This document shows, one piece after another, positions 7,359-12,394 of a DNA stretch of 12,394 nucleotides. Source of the DNA: Alphaproteobacteria bacterium (GTDB taxonomy: Bacteria > Pseudomonadota > Alphaproteobacteria > JAAXGF01); the NCBI GenBank assembly GCA_012267605.1, contig JAAXGF010000298.1, positions 1 to 12,394 of the forward strand. The letters run 5' to 3'. The notes below the pieces were generated by a model that made no database searches, was not told the origin of the DNA, and saw nothing but the letters and a program-made list of their open reading frames with translations. Position 1 is the first letter of the stretch, and each line of letters opens with the position of its first letter. Position numbers and translations under genes: made by a program.

Positions 7359-7490
7359 GCAAAAACCCGTTGACGACAACAACGCCCAATAATTTTGGTT
7401 CAATTGGGCAAAATAATTAATAGTAGGAATGCAGCGCCCGTATTTTTCATGCTTTCGCTGTAGACCCTCTACTTGAAATTCATCTGGATC

Positions 7491-7506
7491 CATTTTCAGA
7501 AAATTT
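7491..7506. repeat. 16-base repeat containing palindrome ATTTTCAGAAAAT, copy 1
   Basis: CATTTTCAGAAAATTT is identical here and at 12198-12213. Its core (7492-7504) is a 13-base perfect palindrome around a central A. This copy lies about 80 bp upstream of the start at 7585, where an operator could sit. No other copy was seen in the window. Confidence 0.6.
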
Positions 7507-7584
7507 ACTTATTCCGTTTAATCTGGAGTTTGAAGCGCGGCAAACTTTGCAGGCCGTTACGCGAAATTAGCGCCGGATATCAAA

Positions 7585-8868
7585 ATGTCGAAACTCGTAT
7601 CGTTCTTTCAGCATGGGTCGGAATCACCGGTTCCCGTCGCCGCTGAGCCGCCGCCGCCAACGCCAGAACCTGAGAGCACGGCGGTTTCTCCGAAGCCGGA
7701 TCCCGTTCCGCCACGAAAGGTCTTCGGCAAACGCAAGCCCGTGAATCCCGATCTTGGAAACAAACTGAGCGACATTGCCGAAAAAAATTCCGGCGAACTG
7801 GTCGCCAGCCGCTTCCAAATGGTTGGACTAAATAAGATCCTGGAAAAACTGGCTGACGTTTCCGACGATACGGCGGAAAAGGCATTCTTGGTCGCCGAGA
7901 AAACCCTTCAGGCACACCTTACTGAAGAGGACGTTTACGAACCGCACGAATTTTCGTTTCTCGTTTGTTTCGCCAACCTTGATTCAGCTCAAGCGGCGCA
8001 AAAAGCGAAGCAGATTGAAGCCGAAATTCAGGAGAAAATTCTCAGCGAGGGCTTCGACGCTGAATATTCCGAAATATCGACCGAGACACGCACCCTGAAA
8101 GTCTCGGGTGAGGAACTCTCCAATTCCGATGACCTACTGAATTTGATCGCTGAGAAAATTGTTCGGGAAACCGACCGGGTCAAGAAGGGACTAAAAATTT
8201 GGTCGAGTAAATATCTCGCCATCTGCGAAATCGATCTGGCGCCCGTGATTTCAAAGTCTCAGCGTGGCGCCGGATTCCGACTCGCCAAATTCAGTAAACG
8301 CACGGTCGCCGATATCGGACAGCTGTTAAAGATTGGCGCCAGCCCGATGGAAGTTGCGGCCGAGGCGGATTGTATGATGGTTCGGCGGGCCTCCGAGATA
8401 GTGTTTCAAGGAGATCGCGAAAACGACCCGCTCATGGTCGTGGATGTCCATTATTCCACGCTCAGCGACCAGTCGCATCGCGAAAAGTATATGGCCGCTT
8501 GTCGGCCAATAACCGAGGTTTGCGCCAACTCGTTGATGGCGCGAATCATCTATTCCGCGGATAAACCGCCAAACCTCCGTTTTTCTGGTTTGGTCAGTAA
8601 ATTGGATTCTCTCTTTCAGTCGCGAATCATGCAAATCAAGACACCTCAGCTAGGGTCGGTGGATTTGCAGGCGTGCAAGATCCCTGTAATTTGTATGAAC
8701 TTTCGCGAGATCGAGCCCGTCATGGCCCGGTACCAGCAGGAACTTCAAAAATTTATTCAGAAGGTTCACGCTTGCCGATCTCGGCTTCTGGTCGACGACG
8801 TATCGGACAAGGAAACGGGGGGCAAATTGTTCGAACTCGGCGTGGATTTCGTATCGCTCCGCACCTAA
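7585..8868 (+). CDS. Cytosolic protein with degenerate GGDEF-like and possible degenerate EAL-like domain
   Basis: 427 residues, no signal peptide or membrane segment. Residues 17-45 are a proline-rich linker. Residues about 76-152 follow the pattern of the second half of a GGDEF (diguanylate cyclase) domain: a helix, then T113-EEDVYEPHEFSFLVCF, then an A-rich amphipathic helix (DSAQAAQKAKQIEAEIQEKI). The active-site loop reads EPHEF (119-123) in place of GGDEF, so cyclase activity is not expected. The C-terminal third (about 365-427), with IPVICMNF, then RLLVDDVSDKE (400-410) and LFELGVDFVSL (415-425), resembles the end of an EAL phosphodiesterase domain (the GVET...LGCDY region), but an EAL motif is missing. 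A helical stretch with ADCMMVRR (261-268) lies between. Family assignment is inference by pattern; a catalytically dead c-di-GMP sensor or scaffold is possible. ATG at 7585 with a weak ribosome site. It appears monocistronic, with 237 bp to the next start. Confidence 0.75.
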   Translation: MSKLVSFFQHGSESPVPVAAEPPPPTPEPESTAVSPKPDPVPPRKVFGKRKPVNPDLGNKLSDIAEKNSGELVASRFQMVGLNKILEKLADVSDDTAEKAFLVAEKTLQAHLTEEDVYEPHEFSFLVCFANLDSAQAAQKAKQIEAEIQEKILSEGFDAEYSEISTETRTLKVSGEELSNSDDLLNLIAEKIVRETDRVKKGLKIWSSKYLAICEIDLAPVISKSQRGAGFRLAKFSKRTVADIGQLLKIGASPMEVAAEADCMMVRRASEIVFQGDRENDPLMVVDVHYSTLSDQSHREKYMAACRPITEVCANSLMARIIYSADKPPNLRFSGLVSKLDSLFQSRIMQIKTPQLGSVDLQACKIPVICMNFREIEPVMARYQQELQKFIQKVHACRSRLLVDDVSDKETGGKLFELGVDFVSLRT

Positions 8869-9105
8869 TCTCGGCAGTCATCCCATTATGTCTTGAAAAC
8901 GCGGCGAAACGGTTGTGTCGCGAACTGGGCTTGAATCGACGCTTTCATTGGGGTCAAATCTATCAGAGTTTCACACGTGGACTCTCTTTTAGGCGCCCAA
9001 CTAATTTCCCGTTCTTCCGCGTATCGCTGCCTTTAGATTATCGCGCCTCTGTACAAGACCAGCGCGGACGAATAAATTCGCCCACAATTATTGGAGGCAA
9101 GTGCG
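8869..9105. other. Short intergenic region before the TerB-like gene
   Basis: 237 bp without a convincing gene; an open plus-strand frame crossing it is out of phase with the flanking genes and has no recognisable content. It ends with the ribosome site GGAGG at 9093-9097. A dyad CGAAT/ATTCG at 9069-9080 lies just upstream. A promoter for the following genes probably lies here but no clear hexamers were seen. Confidence 0.4.
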
Positions 9106-9510
9106 GTGATATCTCATCAAACGGCACTGATTTACGCTATGGTGATCGCGTCCGCGGCTGACGGTGACATGAGCGATGCCGAACTCAGAGAAATCGGCGA
9201 GTTGGTTCACACGTTGCCGGTGTTCAAGGATTACGATTCCAAACGGCTTACCCGTGACGCAGCCGATTGCGCGAGTTTATTGGCCAAGGACGAAGGGCTT
9301 GGGAAGGTGCTCGATATCATCGCCGACTCATTGCCGCAAAGGCTACGTGAGACCGCATATGCCCTTGCGTGCGACGTTGTTGCTGCCGATTTGCACGCCG
9401 ATGACGAAGAGCTGCGCTTGTTGCAGATGATGCGCTTTCGGCTGGAGGTGGATCGGTTGACTGCGGCGGCGATCGAACGGGGAACTCGGGCACGCCACGC
9501 CACTTTGTGA
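9106..9510 (+). CDS. TerB-like (tellurite resistance TerB family) protein
   Basis: All-helical cytosolic protein of 134 residues. Two duplicated helix pairs each carry an acidic loop typical of TerB: A17-A18-D19-G20-D21-M22-S23-D24-A25-E26 and A93-A94-D95-L96-H97-A98-D99-D100-E101-E102. In structurally known TerB these acidic clusters bind metal. The family is broad and found in many bacteria with no tellurite resistance role, so I give no gene symbol. The start is GTG at 9106, set by the GGAGG at 9093-9097 eight bases upstream; a TTG at 9091 would overlap that site. It is followed after 40 bp by the MscS-family gene, probably in the same transcript, which hints at an envelope or osmotic stress role but does not prove it. 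Confidence 0.85.
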   Translation: MISHQTALIYAMVIASAADGDMSDAELREIGELVHTLPVFKDYDSKRLTRDAADCASLLAKDEGLGKVLDIIADSLPQRLRETAYALACDVVAADLHADDEELRLLQMMRFRLEVDRLTAAAIERGTRARHATL

Positions 9511-9550
9511 GCGCGCGTTAAGTGCAATCGCGGGATATAGAGGCGGGGAA

Positions 9551-10594
9551 ATGCCAGAAGTAGATCAAAAACTCGAGGAATTCGGGGCGCTTTACGACAA
9601 GCTCGCCGAATTTATTGTTACCTATGGCATGCAAATCATGGGGGCCACGATCGTTTTCGTCATTGGCCTCCTGATTTCCAGTTGGGCGGCGAAAAAAACT
9701 GTCGCGTTTGGCGAGAAGCGAAATTTTGACCCGACGTTGTGCAAGTTTAGCGGCGCGACAGTACGAATCATCCTTATCGCCGTCGTCATCATCATAACGC
9801 TTGGGAATTTCGGCATCACTATCGCCCCGTTCGTCGCTCTCGCGGATGCGGGCGCGTTCGGTGCCACATTGGCACTTCAGGGAATGCTGTCGAACTACGG
9901 TGCAGGTCTGGCCATCATCTTCGGCCGACTGTTCGTCGTCGGTAACACCATCAAGATTCGCGATACCCACGGAGTTGTGGACGAAATCAAGCTTGGGCAA
10001 ACCTTCTTGGTTGGTGAGGATGGCGAGAAAATCACCATTCCGAACAAGCAGATACTAGGCAAAATTCTGGTCGATTCCGACAAGTTTAGGGTCGTGGAAA
10101 CCCGTCTGGTGATTGCGCACGATGCCGACGTCGATCGCGCCATCGCCGCCATATCAGAAACTGTCGCCCAGTTTACGGAAAATTCTGCAACCGGCGAAGA
10201 ATCCCCCCGGGCGCAAGTTGGCGTGCACGGTTTTGGATTTGGCGGCATTGTTTTGGGTATCCGCTTTTGGGTGCCGAGTCTTGAGTATTTTCGTGCTCGT
10301 TACGCGGCGAACAGAGCTGTGTTGAAGGCCTTGGATTCGGCAGAAATTAAGCTGTTACCGACTGGCGGTTGGCCGAGCTGGGCGGATCCGCTTGCTTTCG
10401 GTTCGGCGCCCTTGGATGAGAACCGACGCGGGGAGACGCGCCCGACCTGCGAAACCACGCCGAATAGGCCCTTTCCCTTCGGTGCGGGGAATCGTCCTCG
10501 CTGTCTGGTTAACCATGGTATGCGGATGCGTGGGAGGGCAAGAGACGGATCCGAACCTGCGACTCGCGTGTCAGCTCACCGAATGTGTTTGTAA
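9551..10594 (+). CDS. Small mechanosensitive channel, MscS family
   Basis: Inner-membrane channel that opens under membrane tension on hypo-osmotic shock. Hydrophobic segments lie at about 22-45, 68-90 and 91-130; the third is the pore helix, with the G/A-rich run ADAGAFGATLALQGMLSNYG (98-117), where the QGMLSN corresponds to the family Q-D-x-(L/I)-x-N. The cytosolic beta domain follows: GNTIKIRDTHGVVDEIKL (131-148), DGEKITIPNKQIL (157-169), and the alpha/beta domain to about 270 (AANRAVLKALDSAEI). The core of about 270-285 residues equals a typical small MscS. The remaining 60-75 residues are R/P/G-rich, unlike the family, and overlap the lipoprotein gene in another frame, so the true C-terminus may be shorter. 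ATG with GAGG seven bases upstream; 40 bp after the TerB-like gene. Confidence 0.92.
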   Translation: MPEVDQKLEEFGALYDKLAEFIVTYGMQIMGATIVFVIGLLISSWAAKKTVAFGEKRNFDPTLCKFSGATVRIILIAVVIIITLGNFGITIAPFVALADAGAFGATLALQGMLSNYGAGLAIIFGRLFVVGNTIKIRDTHGVVDEIKLGQTFLVGEDGEKITIPNKQILGKILVDSDKFRVVETRLVIAHDADVDRAIAAISETVAQFTENSATGEESPRAQVGVHGFGFGGIVLGIRFWVPSLEYFRARYAANRAVLKALDSAEIKLLPTGGWPSWADPLAFGSAPLDENRRGETRPTCETTPNRPFPFGAGNRPRCLVNHGMRMRGRARDGSEPATRVSAHRMCL

Positions 10595-10712
10595 ACCCGT
10601 GGAAAAGAGTATCTTCGACGATAGCCCGCCCGAGGCCGTGCAATGGGCAAAGAACGGCGACGCATACTGTCCGGAGGGCTTGTTTTTAAGCCGTGTTGAA
10701 AAAGATGATTAA
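10482..10712 (+). CDS. Small cysteine-rich lipoprotein, hypothetical
   Basis: About 76 residues when started at GTG 10482: a very short N-region (MRG), hydrophobic core (IVLAVWLTM) and lipobox-like V-C-G-C with lipidation expected at C16. The mature part has five further cysteines (ACQLTECVCKP and AYCPEG) and ends with an NGDAYCPEGL motif. I recognise no function; it looks like a small alphaproteobacterial envelope protein. In-frame alternative starts are TTG 10392 and ATG 10416, which would give an Arg-rich leader, and ATG 10515, which would remove the signal. It overlaps the annotated MscS-family frame by 113 bp on the same strand, which is unusual and suggests the tail of the MscS frame is not genuine. 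36 bp precede the SDR start. Confidence 0.55.
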   Translation: MRGIVLAVWLTMVCGCVGGQETDPNLRLACQLTECVCKPVEKSIFDDSPPEAVQWAKNGDAYCPEGLFLSRVEKDD

Positions 10713-10748
10713 CTGGCGCGCCGCAAAGAGCACACCACGTGGAAAATC

Positions 10749-11522
10749 ATGGGTACGATTCGGAAAAATCAGATCACGAAGGCCGCTCTGGTAACCGGTG
10801 GCGCGGTGCGCATTGGCCGCGCGATCGCACTTGATTTGGCTAGTCGCGGTTGGTCTGTCGCCGTCCACTACAATCGATCACAAGAGGACGCCGAAAAGGT
10901 AGTAGCGGAAATTTCCGCCATGGGCTGCGGAGCTGTTTCCCTTAGAGCGGATTTGGAAAGCGAGTCCAATTTCGAAGGGCTCGTGGAGCACGCCGCCGAG
11001 GCGGTCGGAAGCCTTTCATGCTTGATAAACAACGCGTCCTTGTTCGTGAACGATACGATTGAGAATCTTACGGAGCGGTCTTGGTCGTCGCATCTGGCAG
11101 TGAACCTGCGCGCACCGCTGTTGCTTTCCCAAGCGTTCGTGGCGCACCTTCCCGACGAGATCGAGGGAAATATTATTAACATGATCGATCAGCGTGTGTG
11201 GAACCTATCTCCGGAATTCGTAAGTTACACGGTGAGCAAGTCGGGATTGTGGACCCTTACACAAACTCTCGCGATGGCATTGGCGCCCAGGGTGCGCGTC
11301 AACGGTATCGGGCCCGGCCCAACCCTCGCCAACCGCTACCAAAGTTCCGAACACTTCGCACGCCAATGCACGAATACGCCGATGAAACGTGGCCCAACAC
11401 CAGCGGAAATATGCGCTGCTGTGCAGTTTATCCTGGCGTCTCCCTCTCTTACCGGACAGATGATTGCGGTTGACGGTGGTGAGCATCTGGCACGTCCGTG
11501 GCCGGAAAGAGAGAACAAATAG
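10749..11522 (+). CDS. SDR of the pteridine reductase (PTR1/FolM-like) type
   Basis: NADPH-dependent short-chain dehydrogenase/reductase of 257 residues (usual length). The cofactor site reads T16-GGAVRIGRAIA (the TGxxxRxG form typical of pteridine reductases rather than TGxxxGxG), followed by HYNRS (40-44), as in PTR1's HYHRS, which reads the NADPH phosphate. NNAS is at 94-97 and the catalytic residues are Y160 and K164. Where most SDRs have serine, position 147 is aspartate, 13 residues before the tyrosine. This Asp/Tyr/Lys set and spacing are the hallmark of Leishmania PTR1 (D181, Y194, K198) and E. coli FolM. The likely reaction is reduction of dihydropterins or dihydrofolate; the exact substrate cannot be told from sequence. 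ATG at 10749, with GTGGAAA just upstream. Last gene of the plus-strand set. Confidence 0.88.
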   Translation: MGTIRKNQITKAALVTGGAVRIGRAIALDLASRGWSVAVHYNRSQEDAEKVVAEISAMGCGAVSLRADLESESNFEGLVEHAAEAVGSLSCLINNASLFVNDTIENLTERSWSSHLAVNLRAPLLLSQAFVAHLPDEIEGNIINMIDQRVWNLSPEFVSYTVSKSGLWTLTQTLAMALAPRVRVNGIGPGPTLANRYQSSEHFARQCTNTPMKRGPTPAEICAAVQFILASPSLTGQMIAVDGGEHLARPWPERENK

Positions 11523-11767
11523 GTTAATTAACACTAATTGCCGAAATTGCCGTGTTTCGATTCGCCCCCAATTGCTCAGGGTGATCGTTATTTGAACGCG
11601 TTAGAGGAAATCCAGATGCTTGGCGAGGAGTTGATCGCTTGATGACTGAGCCAACAACATAAATTGTACACAGACCGAATCAGCACGCTAGAAATCCATT
11701 GAATCCACAGCGTTTTTTTGCCTGTGCACCCCAAATTGCTTTCGTCGACGCGAATTTTCTAAGCAAT

Positions 11768-11792
11768 ATCCGAGTGTTATGAAAACTCGGAT
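11768..11792. repeat. Perfect 8-bp inverted repeat (hairpin)
   Basis: ATCCGAGT (11768-11775) and ACTCGGAT (11785-11792) with a 9-base loop. No T-run follows on either side close by, so it is more likely an operator or RNA structure than a terminator. Confidence 0.6.
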
Positions 11793-12043
11793 CATATTGG
11801 CATGAATTGTGGGGAAATTCTTAAGCGCGTATAGTCAAGCCAACCCGCGAAGATTTGTCTACAAGCTTTTCCACAGATTCGGTGTCATTTTGCGTCTCAT
11901 GTATGGCATTGAGTTTTACGAGGAAAATAGAACGCCAGTTGCGTTACATCGACGACGATACCTCGACCTCGTCAGTCCAAGTGGTGAACAAAATTCTGAC
12001 CGCCACAACCTCCCGATTCTTCTGTACCATCCAACAATTTACT

Positions 12044-12057
12044 TACACCCGGGTGTA
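12044..12057. repeat. Perfect 14-bp palindrome TACACCCGGGTGTA
   Basis: Each half TACACCC is followed directly by its reverse complement, without spacer. It may be an operator for a dimeric regulator of an unseen gene, or chance; no clear promoter hexamers sit next to it. Confidence 0.5.
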
Positions 12058-12197
12058 GGGCTGCGCTCGTCTTGATACCCATCGGGTCCCGCTTCGGATG
12101 GCTGTCGCGGGTTTTGCAATGGCCATGGCGTAAATGCGCGTGAAACCATCGAAAGCTATCCCTCATATCCCGGGCACGATCATTACGAATGCGTATT

Positions 12198-12213
12198 CAT
12201 TTTCAGAAAATTT
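12198..12213. repeat. 16-base repeat containing palindrome ATTTTCAGAAAAT, copy 2
   Basis: Identical to 7491-7506, with the palindrome core at 12199-12211. It lies in the gene-free region close to the right edge, just beyond the stop of a possible minus-strand gene. Confidence 0.6.
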
Positions 12214-12394
12214 GTAACTGCCCAGGTGCCTCAACTCTGACAGCGTCCTGATTTTTTCGCTGGCGGCAGCGTTTCGCCGTTGGCACGACGCACGTTGTTG
12301 ATCCGGGCTTGACTGTATAGGCGCGCGCGCCCTCTCACATGAGGGGAGCAGCCGGTGGGGTATTTCGGATCGAAGGCGACGACCGGTCTGAGCC

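Larger units (their letters stand above)
7254..7584. other. Gene-free region with four consecutive inverted repeats (possible structured RNA or leader)
   Basis: No convincing gene. Between 7296 and 7409 four dyads follow each other: ACCTGG 7296-7301 with CCAGGT 7326-7331; ATGTGGTG 7334-7341 with CACCACAT 7351-7358 (perfect 8-bp stem, 9-base loop); CGTTG 7368-7372 with CAACG 7380-7384; and GCCCAAT 7384-7390 with ATTGGGC 7403-7409. A minor stem GTAG/CTAC lies at 7460-7472. None is followed by a T-run on the plus strand, so these are not textbook terminators. A palindrome at 7492-7504 and AT-rich sequence follow and may form the control region of the gene at 7585. Short minus-strand frames crossing here do not resemble proteins I know. 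Confidence 0.5.
11523..12394. other. Long gene-poor region to the window edge
   Basis: About 870 bp with no convincing gene, tRNA or rRNA. AATTGCCG occurs twice in tandem (11536-11543 and 11545-11552). A hairpin ATCCGAGT/ACTCGGAT lies at 11768-11792, a perfect palindrome TACACCCGGGTGTA at 12044-12057, and a second copy of the 16-base repeat at 12198-12213. From 12394 down to a stop at 12231-12233 one minus-strand frame stays open for 53 codons with G/C-ending codons in its right part. It could be the 3' end of a gene entering from the right, but I recognise no family in it. Short plus-strand frames (11809-12075) look random in composition. Confidence 0.5.

Noticed and set aside
7201..7493. 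Minus-strand short frames across the hairpin cluster
   Set aside because: Overlap with the end of the Sel1-repeat gene, no family resemblance, and codons forced by the inverted repeats.
8673..9161. 162-codon plus-strand frame spanning the gap before the TerB-like gene
   Set aside because: It overlaps the ends of two better supported genes in another phase and has no recognisable domain.
9518..10000. 160-codon minus-strand frame opposite the MscS-family gene
   Set aside because: Asp/Arg-rich shadow of a well-supported gene.
11551..11575. TTTCGATTC as a tRNA T-loop
   Set aside because: No flanking T-stem, anticodon arm or acceptor stem can be formed around it.
11809..12075. Plus-strand frames in the right-hand gap as a remnant gene or transposase
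   Set aside because: No recognisable motif, no ribosome site and random-looking composition in all phases.

Overview
The window looks like chromosomal DNA of an alphaproteobacterium, most likely a Rhodospirillales-like free-living or marine lineage. The grounds are a fix/cco-type cbb3 oxidase cluster with FixH and CcoI, frequent GTG/TTG starts, moderate GC, and an accessory block (Sel1 protein, TerB-like protein, small MscS channel, PTR1/FolM-like reductase) typical of that group. This assignment is inferred from protein character only; there is no rRNA or marker gene here.

Region 1 (1-5276, minus strand) is a tight operon read right to left: ccoN, ccoO, ccoQ, ccoP, fixH (ccoH) and the 5' part of ccoI, which leaves the window exactly at its DKT phosphorylation motif. 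Genes are separated by 7-19 bp or overlap by 4-10 bp, so they are surely co-transcribed. The products are the catalytic subunit, the mono- and dihaem cytochrome c subunits, the small CcoQ subunit, an assembly factor, and the copper exporter that feeds CuB assembly. Together they allow respiration at very low oxygen. ccoG, usual between ccoP and ccoH, is absent.

Region 2 (5277-7584) is a divergent intergenic region followed by two plus-strand genes for exported proteins: a 12-cysteine secreted protein of unknown function and a small Sel1-repeat protein. They are followed by a gene-free stretch with at least four consecutive inverted repeats, a candidate structured RNA.

Region 3 (7585-11522, plus strand) holds a 427-residue cytosolic protein that resembles a degenerate GGDEF (EPHEF) plus degenerate EAL signalling protein, a TerB-like protein, a small MscS-family channel, a tiny cysteine-rich lipoprotein whose start overlaps the channel gene, and an SDR of the pteridine reductase (PTR1/FolM) type with an Asp/Tyr/Lys active site. 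TerB through SDR are closely spaced and may form one transcript.

Region 4 (11523-12394) is about 870 bp without a convincing gene. It contains several perfect palindromes, including a second copy of a 16-base element found upstream of the degenerate GGDEF gene. An open minus-strand frame runs in from the right edge. No CRISPR array, insertion sequence, tRNA or rRNA was recognised.
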